A stretch of 64,000 nt of DNA, taken from the NCBI RefSeq assembly GCF_027359675.1, contig NZ_CP114786.1:744001-808000 (forward strand), in the 5' to 3' direction. Source of the DNA: Roseibium sp. Sym1. GTDB taxonomy: Bacteria > Pseudomonadota > Alphaproteobacteria > Rhizobiales > Stappiaceae. Position 1 is the first letter of the stretch, and every line of letters starts with the position of its first letter. Below are positions 34,772 to 42,816 of this stretch, piece after piece. The position numbers were made by a program, and so were the translations under genes. The notes under the pieces are model-generated. The model was not told where the DNA came from, did no database searches, and saw only the letters and a program-made list of their open reading frames with translations.

Positions 34772-35664
34772 ATCTTCCTGCTTTCCGCGAGAGCAAACAG
34801 TCCGTAGGGCTTGACCGCGAGCACGGCCGCCATGACGAGATAGATCGAAAAGAGTTCCGCCGGCGGATAGAGATGCACGAAGGCGGCCCGCGAGAAGCCG
34901 ACGATCAGCGCGCCCAGCATGGCGCCTCCGATCGAGCCCATGCCGCCGATCACGATGACCGCGAAGGCCATGACGATGATTTCCGCGCCAATGCCCGGCA
35001 CGACCGAGATTTCCGGCGCGGTCAGGGCCCCGCCCAGCGCACCCAGCGTCGCGCCGATGACGAAGGTGACGGTGAAGAACAGCGTCACATTGATGCCGAG
35101 GGCACGGCTGACCTCACGGTCCTCGATGACGACGAGCAGGAGCTTGCCTGTGCGCGTGTGGTTGAGGGCGCCATAGAGCGCGGCCCCCACGGCGAGGGCG
35201 ACGCCGATGATCAGGAACTTGTAGATAGTGTAGGGAAGTCCGAAGACATCGATCGTCCCCAGCCAGTAGGCCGGCTGGTAGGAAATGTAGGAATCCGTTC
35301 CCCAGATCAGCTTTGTCGCGTCTTCCAAGATCAGGAAGATCGCATAGGTCACGAGAACCATGAGCACTTCGTCACGGCCATACATGAAGCGCAGGATGCC
35401 GCGCTCGACCAGAAGCCCCGAAACGACCCCGGCCACAAGGGCGGCCAGCGGGATGATCAGGTAGGTCAGCGCGATCGTGTCACCGGTCTGGGTGTAGAGG
35501 CCTATGGCCCATGCGGCGGTATAGGCCCCCAGAGCATAGAAGCCGCCATGGGCGATGTTGAGAATCCGCATCACGCCGTAGATCAGCGTGAGACCGACCG
35601 ATGACAGGAAGAGCCACGCGGCAAAGCCGAGCCCGTCCACTGCAATCGCGACAGCGGTTAACAT
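34768..35664 (-). CDS. Branched-chain-type ABC transporter permease (LivH-like)
   Basis: The protein has 298 residues and about eight membrane segments, with the LivH signature YGVMRILNIAHGGFYALGAYTAA near the N-terminus and GGMGSIGGAMLGALIVGFSRA near the end. It is the first permease gene after the binding protein (gap of about 145 bases) and is translationally coupled to the LivM-like gene. The solute is not readable from the permease. Confidence 0.92.
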   Translation of the reverse strand: MLTAVAIAVDGLGFAAWLFLSSVGLTLIYGVMRILNIAHGGFYALGAYTAAWAIGLYTQTGDTIALTYLIIPLAALVAGVVSGLLVERGILRFMYGRDEVLMVLVTYAIFLILEDATKLIWGTDSYISYQPAYWLGTIDVFGLPYTIYKFLIIGVALAVGAALYGALNHTRTGKLLLVVIEDREVSRALGINVTLFFTVTFVIGATLGALGGALTAPEISVVPGIGAEIIVMAFAVIVIGGMGSIGGAMLGALIVGFSRAAFVHLYPPAELFSIYLVMAAVLAVKPYGLFALAESRKI

Positions 35665-35809
35665 TCAAATCTCCGTAACATTCCTGGTTTGATGACGCGA
35701 TCCGTCACCGGAAAAGGCCGGGTCCCGTGCAATGCAATGGAGGCGGGACCCGGCAGGCTGTCAGGGCGAAGACCCCGGGAGGGAGGCCCTGACTATTCCG
35801 GTTTGGCGG

Positions 35810-37135
35810 CTAGTCGCATTTCGCGCCTTCAAAGCCGCTGTTGATCCAGTCGATGGAATTCATCCCGGCCGGCGGGTTCACGCATTCCGCGCCATAGCGC
35901 ACGACATCGACCAGGACCGCTTTGCCGGCGTCCTTGTCGTATTTGTAGGTGCCGTAGGCCGTGCCCTGGATTGCCTGGTGACCATTGGCCAGCGCCATGG
36001 AGACCTTGCCGCTCGGGCCTTCCCATTCCAGCCCGCGCAGCGCGCCTATCACCGCGTCCTGATCCGTGCTGCCGGCCTTGTCGGCGGCAGCCTTCACGCC
36101 AAGCAGGGCCTGCGCCATCTTGTAGGAAGGATAGGTCGGCAGCGTGCCGAACCGGTCGAAATAGGCCTTGCGGAACCAGCTGTTGAGTTCGGACTCGGGA
36201 GCCAGGTCGCCATGCGGGCCGCGGGCGCCGATCACGGTTCCGTCCGGCATCTGGGTGCCCAGGCGGTGCATTGCGGTCTCACCCGTCGTCAGGACGACCT
36301 TGGCGCGTTCGAAAATCCCGCGCGTGGAGCCCTGGATGACAAAAGCTTCCATGTCCCCGCCCCAGAAACTGGAATGCACCACGTCCGGCTTCGCGGTCAG
36401 CAGGGCAGAAATCTCGGAGCCGTACTGGCCGGCGTAGATTTTCGGGAACTGCTCGGTGGCGATTTCGGCGTCGGCAGCGACCTGCGACATGGCCGCGGAA
36501 AAGTCGCGCCAGGAATCCTGGCCGAAGGCATAGTTCTGGTTGATGCCCGCGTAGGACCCGGTCTTGGCGCCGGTGTCGACCAGGTAACGGGCCGCAGCAA
36601 CATTGTCCATGGTCGCATGGGCGCCGGTGCGGAAGGTGTATTTCGGGTCGGTGACGATTTCCTCGAAGATCTGCGGCGTGCCGCAGTCGAACAGGATCGT
36701 CAGCTTCTGCGCCTTCTCCGCTTCCGGGGCAATGGCCTTGCAGCTGCTGGAGGAAATGTAGCCCAGAACCATGTCGACCTCGTCCTTTTCGACGAGCTTC
36801 TGGTAGTCGGCGTTCTTCTGCTTGGAGTTTTCGTCAACGAACAGGGCATCGATCTGCTTGCCCGCAAGGCCTGCACTGTCATAGGGAGCCGGCAGGGAGC
36901 CAGCATTGACGGCCTCGATCATCAGCTCGGCGGCATTGCGCGCGGGAACGCCGAAGGGACCGGCGGCGCCGCCGGACAGGAAGGTGACAAACCCGATCTT
37001 GACCTGTTCGTCCTCGGCTTGCGCCGGACCGGCAGCGGCCAGGACCGAAGCCAGTCCAATCGCCGTTGCCGTCATGAGAATATTGCGTGATTTACGGATT
37101 GCACCCGCGTGCGCACCCGGCTTGCCTGATACCAT
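35810..37135 (-). CDS. Branched-chain-type ABC transporter substrate-binding protein
   Basis: A 441-residue periplasmic-binding protein. It has a long Sec-type signal (NILMTATAIGLASVLAAAGPAQA) and then VKIGFVTFLSGGAAGPFGVPARNAAELMIEAVN, the usual type I start. ATG 37135 follows GGAGGA by about 7 nt; a longer in-frame start at 37186 adds non-family residues. It is the first gene of the importer operon. Its upstream region carries two copies of the TGAGCG-N5-CGCTCA palindrome shared with the sensor-kinase operon. It probably binds an aromatic, amide or amino-acid-like ligand. Confidence 0.92.
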   Translation of the reverse strand: MVSGKPGAHAGAIRKSRNILMTATAIGLASVLAAAGPAQAEDEQVKIGFVTFLSGGAAGPFGVPARNAAELMIEAVNAGSLPAPYDSAGLAGKQIDALFVDENSKQKNADYQKLVEKDEVDMVLGYISSSSCKAIAPEAEKAQKLTILFDCGTPQIFEEIVTDPKYTFRTGAHATMDNVAAARYLVDTGAKTGSYAGINQNYAFGQDSWRDFSAAMSQVAADAEIATEQFPKIYAGQYGSEISALLTAKPDVVHSSFWGGDMEAFVIQGSTRGIFERAKVVLTTGETAMHRLGTQMPDGTVIGARGPHGDLAPESELNSWFRKAYFDRFGTLPTYPSYKMAQALLGVKAAADKAGSTDQDAVIGALRGLEWEGPSGKVSMALANGHQAIQGTAYGTYKYDKDAGKAVLVDVVRYGAECVNPPAGMNSIDWINSGFEGAKCD

Positions 37136-37317
37136 GATCAGTCCTCCTCCACTCGATTTTTCAATAGGAAAGGCACCCGCAAACACTGCGGTCCGGCAGT
37201 GCGAGCTGCCCGGGTCCGCGGTTCACGATGCGAATTTCCTCCCTGTGCGCCTGTCAACGCACACCGTGGAGTTTTCAGGTTCGGGCGGCTCGGGACCATG
37301 GGAGGCCGCACGGAAAA

Positions 37318-37334
37318 TGAGCGGCATGCGCTCA
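37318..37334. promoter_or_regulatory. Perfect palindromic operator upstream of the importer operon
   Basis: TGAGCG-gcatg-CGCTCA, with the symmetry extending outward as AAA/TTT (9-bp arms over 37315-37337). The same 6-5-6 palindrome lies upstream of the sensor-kinase gene at 41696. It is probably the binding site of the response regulator encoded at 38617. Confidence 0.7.
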
Positions 37335-37348
37335 TTTGGCGTCAATCA

Positions 37349-37365
37349 TGCGCGGAGAGCGCTCA
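37349..37365. promoter_or_regulatory. Second, one-mismatch copy of the palindromic operator
   Basis: TGCGCG-gagag-CGCTCA matches the TGAGCG-N5-CGCTCA pattern at 11 of 12 arm positions. Its centre is 31 bases, about three helical turns, from the perfect site at 37318-37334, which suits cooperative binding of two dimers on one face of the DNA. Confidence 0.6.
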
Positions 37366-37384
37366 TACGGAGAAAACGGCGAAT

Positions 37385-38620
37385 TCAGCTGCCGTCACCA
37401 AGGACCGGCCAGTCGTCCGGCGGATAATAGATCCGCCAGTCGCCCAGCATGACCTTCGCCGGTGCAAAGCTGTTGTTGTAGATTGTCCTGCCGATTGCCT
37501 GGACCTGAAGCATCTGGTGACTGTCCGGGTCCATCTTCGAGCGGAACCCTTCCGGGTCTTCCGGCAGGGCGAGCGACAAGTGCCTGAAACTTTCCCGCAG
37601 CCTGTCCTTGTCACCGACACCTCCGGCCTGGCGGACGGCCTCGGCGATGGCCAGAATGCCGGCATAGGCGCCTTGTGCGGCGTAGCTTGGATAGCGGCCG
37701 GCCTCGTCCCGAAACGCTTCCACGAAGTCCCGGTTGGCGTCCGTTGGCGGCCAGTTGACGTGGTGCCGGGCCGACAGGACCAGCCCGAGCGGCATGTCGT
37801 TTTCAAGTTCCGCCAGCACCTCGTAGTTCCCGCCGGCGTCGAAATTCATGAACTCGACCTGGCCGAATAGATCGAGCTGTTCCGCCTGCTTGACGAATGT
37901 CACGAAATCCAGCCCCCACTGGCCGTTGACCACGACATCCGTCGGCGTTGCCATCAGGTGCTGGATGTAGGGCGTGAAGTCGGTCTCAAAGACCTTCGGC
38001 CAGTACTCGCCGGTGACTTCGAAGTCCATGTCCTGCTGCGCGAGGAAGGTCTTCAGATCATCCCAGGCCTGGTAGCCATATTCGTAGTCAGGACCGATGA
38101 ACGCGATTTTCAACGGTTCCGCCCGCCCGCCATAGGTCTCCTGGATGTATTTTGCACCTGCGCGCATCGACTGGCGCGTGTCGTTGCTGACGCGGAAGTA
38201 ATAGGGGTGGAGATCCTCGCCGGTGAGCGTCGGAGACGCATGATCGGTGCCGATGAAGAAGACTTCTGCCTCTCGGGCGAAACCGGACACCGCACGGGCC
38301 ACACTGGAATTGACGACGCCGCAGAGAAAATCGACCTGGTCTTCCTCGACCAGCCTGCGGGCAATCTGCAGCGAACGCAGTGACTTTGAGCGGGAGTCCT
38401 CGATGATGACATCGATTTGCGGGTATCCGAGATCCTTCCGGCTTTCCAGCGTCTGCTGCGCCAGCTTGATGGCGACCGCACTGTCGCGTCCGTAAAGCGC
38501 CCCCGGGCCAGTCAACGGATAGAGGCAACCGGCCTTCACCCGCAACTCATCGTCAGCGGTAACCGGCAACGCCAGGACCAAGCCGGCAAAGGCCACAAGG
38601 ATCAGGAAGACCTTTCTCAT
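37385..38620 (-). CDS. Periplasmic amino-acid/amide-type binding protein co-transcribed with a two-component system
   Basis: The protein has 411 residues. A Sec signal (KVFLILVAFAGLVLALPVTA) precedes a type I binding fold (VKAGCLYPLTGPGALYGRDSAVAIKLA; FIGPDYEYGYQAWDDLKTFL). It resembles LivJ/AmiC-type receptors. Its ATG overlaps the response-regulator stop (ATGA) and no permease gene follows it. That argues for a sensing role: ligand-loaded protein could dock on the periplasmic domain of the kinase encoded two genes upstream. It may still also feed the importer encoded downstream at 32333-37135. Confidence 0.9.
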   Translation of the reverse strand: MRKVFLILVAFAGLVLALPVTADDELRVKAGCLYPLTGPGALYGRDSAVAIKLAQQTLESRKDLGYPQIDVIIEDSRSKSLRSLQIARRLVEEDQVDFLCGVVNSSVARAVSGFAREAEVFFIGTDHASPTLTGEDLHPYYFRVSNDTRQSMRAGAKYIQETYGGRAEPLKIAFIGPDYEYGYQAWDDLKTFLAQQDMDFEVTGEYWPKVFETDFTPYIQHLMATPTDVVVNGQWGLDFVTFVKQAEQLDLFGQVEFMNFDAGGNYEVLAELENDMPLGLVLSARHHVNWPPTDANRDFVEAFRDEAGRYPSYAAQGAYAGILAIAEAVRQAGGVGDKDRLRESFRHLSLALPEDPEGFRSKMDPDSHQMLQVQAIGRTIYNNSFAPAKVMLGDWRIYYPPDDWPVLGDGS

Positions 38621-39945
38621 GCCAGACCCAACCGCTGCATCTTTCGCTTGAGCGCGTGACGGGAGATGCCAAGCCGGTCGGCGGCCAAGCCTTTCTTGCC
38701 CTTGCATCTCATGAGCGCGTCCCTGATCAGGTCACGCTCGACATTTTCCATCGATTGCTCGATGGAGAGCGCCGGCTTGGGTTCGACGGACTTGATTTCC
38801 GCCGGCAGGAGATCCGCCGTCACGGTCTTGCCCGGATAGAGGATCGACAACCGCTCGACCAGGTTTTTCAGTTCACGGACATTTCCGGGCCAGTCATACG
38901 AGCGGAAGAATTCGCGTGTCGACTTGTCGAAACCGATCGGCGTCACCGCGGAAGACCGGGCGTATTTGACCGCAAAATGCGCCGCCAGCAATTCGACGTC
39001 CTTTTCCCGTTCCCTGAGCGGCGGGATGGCGATCGGCACGCCGTTGAGCCGGAAGAACAGGTCCTGCCGGAAGGTCCCGTCAGTGACCGCGGCGGCAAGA
39101 TCCTTGTTGGTTGCCGCGATCACGCGGACATCGGCGTAGTGTTCCCGGCTGCTTCCGGAGACGCGGTAGGAACGCGTTTCAAGGAAATGCAGCAGCTTGG
39201 ATTGCACCTCGACAGGCATTTCTCCGATCTCGTCGAGAAAGAGCGTTCCACCGTCTGCGATTTCCACCAGGCCACGCGTGCGCGAGATCGCCCCGTTGCC
39301 CCGTTCCGCCCCGAAAAGTTCCGCATCGATCCGGTTGACCGGCAGGGTTGCGCAGTTCACCTCGACGAACGGTGCCTCCAGGCCACTGCCGCGCCTGTGC
39401 AATTCCCTGGCGACGACCGCCTTGCCGACTCCGGTTTCGCCCGACAGGAAGATGGTCTGGGCGTTGCTCGCCGCTATCGCCGCGATCTCCTGGCGAAGGC
39501 GGGTGATCCCCGAATAGCCTCCGATGAAGTCGAATTCGATCGATTGCTCGCGCAGGTAACGGACTTCCGATTCAAGCTGCCGGCGTGTTTCGGTCTCGTT
39601 GAGCAGGAGGATCAGTTCATCGACATCAAAGGGCTTCGACACGTAATCGACGGCGCCCATCTTGATGGCTGTAACCGCGTCCTGCGTGTCGTCGAGCGCG
39701 GACATCATGATGACCGGTACTTCCGGCAATTCCGCGCTGAACCAGTCCAGCACCTCCAGCCCGCCCATTCCCGGCATGCGCACGTCGAGCAACACGATGT
39801 CCGGGGCTTCCCTTTGCGCGATCTTGCAGCCGATATGCCCGTTATGGGCTTCCTGACATTCCATTCCCGCCTGTCGCAGCGTGAAGGCGAGGGACCGGGT
39901 CAGGTTGATTTCGTCATCGATGATCAGGACATTCGGGCTGCTCAT
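38617..39945 (-). CDS. NtrC-family response regulator lacking the GAFTGA loop
   Basis: The protein has 442 residues in three domains. The receiver carries the phospho-acceptor D54 (LLDVRMPG) and K104 (SKPFD). The AAA+ domain has Walker A GETGVGK (K175) and Walker B TLFLDEIGE (D238-E239). A Fis-type helix-turn-helix closes the protein (GLAADRLGISRHALKRKMQRLG). The sigma-54-contacting loop that normally reads GAFTGA is shortened to GNGA after ELFGAER (residues 210-219). By analogy with Rhodobacter NtrC, it probably works without sigma-54. It is encoded between the kinase and the binding protein, overlapping both by 4 nt. Confidence 0.93.
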   Translation of the reverse strand: MSSPNVLIIDDEINLTRSLAFTLRQAGMECQEAHNGHIGCKIAQREAPDIVLLDVRMPGMGGLEVLDWFSAELPEVPVIMMSALDDTQDAVTAIKMGAVDYVSKPFDVDELILLLNETETRRQLESEVRYLREQSIEFDFIGGYSGITRLRQEIAAIAASNAQTIFLSGETGVGKAVVARELHRRGSGLEAPFVEVNCATLPVNRIDAELFGAERGNGAISRTRGLVEIADGGTLFLDEIGEMPVEVQSKLLHFLETRSYRVSGSSREHYADVRVIAATNKDLAAAVTDGTFRQDLFFRLNGVPIAIPPLREREKDVELLAAHFAVKYARSSAVTPIGFDKSTREFFRSYDWPGNVRELKNLVERLSILYPGKTVTADLLPAEIKSVEPKPALSIEQSMENVERDLIRDALMRCKGKKGLAADRLGISRHALKRKMQRLGLA

Positions 39946-41624
39946 GCCGTTCTCCCCGTGGCAGCTTCTTTCCTGGGAAATACCAGCGTGACCGTCGTGC
40001 CGTGACCGACCTCGCTCTCGATACTCATTTCGCCACCATTGGTTTCAACAAGCTGCTTGGTTACCGGCAGGCCGAGGCCGGACCCCTTGCCGCGTGTGGT
40101 GAAAAACGGACGCAGCACCTTGTCCCTGGTGTCCGCGTCCATGCCGGCCCCGTCATCCGCCACGCTGACGACCACGTTGCCGCCCTCCCTGTAGGCACGC
40201 AGTTTCAGGTGTCCCCCCGCCGGCATTGCGTCGATTCCGTTCAGGGTCAGGTTCAACAGGATCTGGCTGAAATGGGCGCGGTCGATGTCGAGCTGGAGAC
40301 TGGAATCGCCGGACAGGTCGATCACGATGTCTTTCTCGTGCGCGGTCGTGGCCAGCAGCGTCCGGATGGTCCTGAAAGCCTCGCGGATCAAGACCGGTTC
40401 ACGGACCGGCGGGCTGGGCTTGGCATAGTTCAGGAACTCGCCGATCGTCTTGTCCACCCGGGTGATCTCCGCGGAAATGACCTCGAACATCCTCTGCCGT
40501 TCCGCATCCTTTTCGTTGCGTCTCAGGCCGTGCACCGTTGTCACCACCGTCGCCAGCGGGTTGCGGATCTCGTGGGCGATGCCGGCCGCCATGCCGCCAA
40601 GTGCCGCCCGCCGTTCGACCTCGACCCTGGAGGCAATCAGCTTTTCCAGTTGTTCCCGCATGCGGTTGTAGGACCGGGCCAGCGAGCCCAGTTCGCCCGG
40701 CCCGTCCTCGGAAACGGACATGCCGAAATTGCCGTCGGCAATGGCCTGGGCCCCTTCGTTCAGCGGCACGAGATAACTGGAAAGCCGCTGGGACATCTTG
40801 AGGAAGAGCACGACAAGACCGAGGGCCGATATGACGGCCGCGATCAGCAGGACGTAGCGGATGCGGTCCCTGGGCTCTTCAAGGTCTCCTCCCCCATCGA
40901 CGAGCTGGACGCGCCAGCCCGGCAGGAACTGACGGGAGCGCGCGAAGATTTCCGCCTCTTCCGCCCTGGTTCCGACCGGCGTCAGGCGCACCCTGTCGAA
41001 CACGACGATCTGCGGGTTGTAGACGCCAGGCTCGATCAGTTGCGCGGCGAGTTCCGTCAGTGAGGACAGCCGCATGCGCAGCGAAACGATGCCGATCCTT
41101 TCCTGGTTCAGGAACACCGGCATGCGGATCAGGAACCATCCCGGCCGGCCGCCGCTTGGCAGAACCGGCCCCAGGATCTCGACCGCCCCCTGCTGTACCA
41201 GCGGCAGGAGATTGTGGTCGTTCGGCCTCCTGCGCGCCCTGTTGGCCGGTACCGTCGCGATGGTTTCACCGGAGACCCTGGAGAGTTCGATGGCGTAAAC
41301 ATCCGGGCTCTCGACCTCGAGAAGCAGGAAGTCGCGCATGAGCGGCGATATTGCGTTGTTGTCCCGGTCGAGGAAAAAATCGGTCGTGTCCGGGAGGTCG
41401 ACGATGCTTTCCAGCTTGTTCACCTGGACGGCCATGAAATTGCTCATGCGCACCGCGGCCCCCTCAAGATGGGCGTTCACGCGGTTGGTTATGAGATTGT
41501 CGACAAGGTTGGCGCTGTAGCGGTCATAGAGCGTCGCAATGAGCACGAGCGGAATCAGGGCCGCAACAAGTGCACCCCAAAGATACCTCCTCGCGAGATT
41601 GAGCCGATTGGCTCTGAATGGCAT
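39942..41624 (-). CDS. Membrane sensor histidine kinase with periplasmic sensing domain
   Basis: The protein has 560 residues. TM1 (YLWGALVAALIPLVLIATLY) is followed by a periplasmic domain of about 230 residues of the dCache type. TM2 (YVLLIAAVISALGLVVLFL) and a HAMP region come next, then the HisKA box (MAAGIAHEIRNPLATVV) with the phosphorylated His. The ATPase domain has N (LLNLTLNGIDAM), G1 (DDGAGM), F and G2 (FFTTRGKGSGLGLPV) boxes. It would phosphorylate the regulator encoded next. ATG 41624 is preferred, with GGAGGA about 11 nt upstream; ATG 41660 is also in frame. A copy of the palindromic operator lies about 75 bases upstream. Confidence 0.92.
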   Translation of the reverse strand: MPFRANRLNLARRYLWGALVAALIPLVLIATLYDRYSANLVDNLITNRVNAHLEGAAVRMSNFMAVQVNKLESIVDLPDTTDFFLDRDNNAISPLMRDFLLLEVESPDVYAIELSRVSGETIATVPANRARRRPNDHNLLPLVQQGAVEILGPVLPSGGRPGWFLIRMPVFLNQERIGIVSLRMRLSSLTELAAQLIEPGVYNPQIVVFDRVRLTPVGTRAEEAEIFARSRQFLPGWRVQLVDGGGDLEEPRDRIRYVLLIAAVISALGLVVLFLKMSQRLSSYLVPLNEGAQAIADGNFGMSVSEDGPGELGSLARSYNRMREQLEKLIASRVEVERRAALGGMAAGIAHEIRNPLATVVTTVHGLRRNEKDAERQRMFEVISAEITRVDKTIGEFLNYAKPSPPVREPVLIREAFRTIRTLLATTAHEKDIVIDLSGDSSLQLDIDRAHFSQILLNLTLNGIDAMPAGGHLKLRAYREGGNVVVSVADDGAGMDADTRDKVLRPFFTTRGKGSGLGLPVTKQLVETNGGEMSIESEVGHGTTVTLVFPRKEAATGRTA

Positions 41625-41695
41625 CAAACTGCCTGTCCTCCCAGGGGCAGAGTATGCCAAGCAGGTGCCGGGTCAATTCATCCCGACCGCATTCA

Positions 41696-41712
41696 TGAGC
41701 GGAAACCGCTCA
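41696..41712. promoter_or_regulatory. Palindromic operator upstream of the sensor-kinase operon
   Basis: TGAGCG-gaaac-CGCTCA, identical in both arms and spacer length to the site at 37318-37334. It lies 72 bases before the kinase ATG. Autoregulation of the two-component operon by its own regulator is the simplest reading. Confidence 0.68.
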
Positions 41713-41880
41713 AAGTTGTCTCAACCGGCAAGGCCGGGTTCGATGCCTCCGCCCAGGGCAGACACCGGCATCGGCAGGTAAACCGGGATGAAGCCAGGGA
41801 AACGAGAGAGGACGGTCGTTGCCGCAAAGACAGCATCGCACGGCGATGGCGCAACGCGTTTCCCCGTGCTTGTCCTCATG

Positions 41881-41914
41881 AAAAAAGGCAGCTTCTTCCC
41901 GAAGTCTGCCTTTT
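41881..41914. terminator. Bidirectional intrinsic terminator
   Basis: AAAAAAGGCAG-CTTC pairs with GAAG-t-CTGCCTTTT across a 5-nt loop (TTCCC). The run of A on one side and T on the other suits termination of the minus-strand genes ending at 41962. Confidence 0.75.
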
Positions 41915-41961
41915 GTTCATGTTGCCGCGGACCGTCATCACCACCCGGGACGGCCGGCGAC

Positions 41962-42141
41962 CTATTTCTGGGACTGGAAAGGAGGCGGCTCCGTCAGCAG
42001 AAGGACGACAAACACCAGAACCGGTGTGAAGATCACACTTGCCAGGAAACAGCCGAAAGACCCCAGTCGGGTCTCCCGCCCCCGGTAGCCGACCAGGACG
42101 CACAGAACCAGATAGATGATGAGCGGCGCTACATACATCAT
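41962..42141 (-). CDS. Small membrane protein (59 residues)
   Basis: A 59-residue protein with two membrane segments, MMYVAPLIIYLVLCVLVGYR and, after a basic loop (GRETRLG), CFLASVIFTPVLVFVVLLLT. Its ATG overlaps the stop of the DUF697 gene upstream by 4 nt (ATGA), so it should be translated by coupling. A terminator follows 48 bases downstream. The basic loop between two helices suggests a hairpin with both ends outside. Function is unknown, perhaps a partner of the DUF697 protein. Confidence 0.7.
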   Translation of the reverse strand: MMYVAPLIIYLVLCVLVGYRGRETRLGSFGCFLASVIFTPVLVFVVLLLTEPPPFQSQK

Positions 42142-42719
42142 GCAGCTTCCGGCTTATCTTCTTCCGCCAGCTCCTCGCCCTTCTTCACCATCTTCTTGAA
42201 ATGGTCCTTGTAGGCGCTGACGTCGAAATTCAGAACATCACCACCGGACTCGAAATGCTGCTGGAAGACCTTCCCGACCGCGAAGGTGAACGCGCCGAGC
42301 GTCACTCCGGCACCCGCGATTCCCAACGCTGTTCCAAGCACCGGGATCGTCTTGACGAGACTGGAGGCGATGAAGGTTCCCGCGCCGACACCGCCGAGGC
42401 TGCCCAGGAGGGTCGTCACCGCGGTCTTGGCCCGGTTTTCGGAAAACGGCACGTCATAGACCGTCGCCAGTTTCCGGATCAGATTGAGCTGTGTGCCAAT
42501 GGCGGCCACAAGGTCGAAGATCGGAATCGGGATCAGGCCGGCACCGGTTCCAACAAGAACATGATCCCGAATGATCTTTTCGGCAAGCTGGGAACGCTCC
42601 TCGGCGCTCAGCGGCGCGTCGTCTTCCTGCCGGGCGCTTTCGGCAAGCTTTTCAGCTTCGTCGACACTGTCCTTGGGGCCTGTCTTCGTGGAACTTGTGC
42701 GAGTGGACTTCGTCGTCAT
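42138..42719 (-). CDS. DUF697 family membrane protein
   Basis: A 193-residue protein with a charged N-terminus and a central DUF697 domain: IIRDHVLVGTGAGLIPIPIFDLVAAIGTQLNLIRKLATVYDVPFSENRAK, then two Gly-rich hydrophobic hairpins (LLGSLGGVGAGTFIASSLVKTIPVLGTALGIAGAGVTLGAFTFAVG). Some DUF697 proteins are the membrane part of GTPase systems such as YcjF, but no GTPase domain is present or adjacent. It is followed by the coupled small membrane protein. A role in envelope stress or ion homeostasis is possible but unproven. Confidence 0.85.
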   Translation of the reverse strand: MTTKSTRTSSTKTGPKDSVDEAEKLAESARQEDDAPLSAEERSQLAEKIIRDHVLVGTGAGLIPIPIFDLVAAIGTQLNLIRKLATVYDVPFSENRAKTAVTTLLGSLGGVGAGTFIASSLVKTIPVLGTALGIAGAGVTLGAFTFAVGKVFQQHFESGGDVLNFDVSAYKDHFKKMVKKGEELAEEDKPEAA

Positions 42720-42816
42720 TTCACATATTCCTTCTACCAGCTCGGCAGCACCCGGCTACTAACTCTACGTGAGGGTAGCCCGACTGCGGTCCGATTTCAA
42801 TCTTGCAATCAGTGCG

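Larger units (their letters stand above)
41625..41961. other. Upstream region of the kinase operon
   Basis: About 340 bases without a supported gene. They contain a weak sigma-54-like element on the minus strand (41655-41670), the palindromic operator (41696-41712) and a terminator (41881-41914). Confidence 0.55.

Noticed and set aside
37160..37250. Possible sigma-54 promoter before the importer binding protein
   Set aside because: GG and GC pairs occur but with wrong spacing or poor context. A TTGACA on the minus strand is as likely, so no promoter is called.
41655..41670. Sigma-54-like -24/-12 element (GGCAC-N7-GGCA type) upstream of the sensor kinase
   Set aside because: The -24 part is good, but the -12 reads TGGCA rather than TTGCA, and the local regulator lacks GAFTGA. 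It is too weak to call as a promoter.
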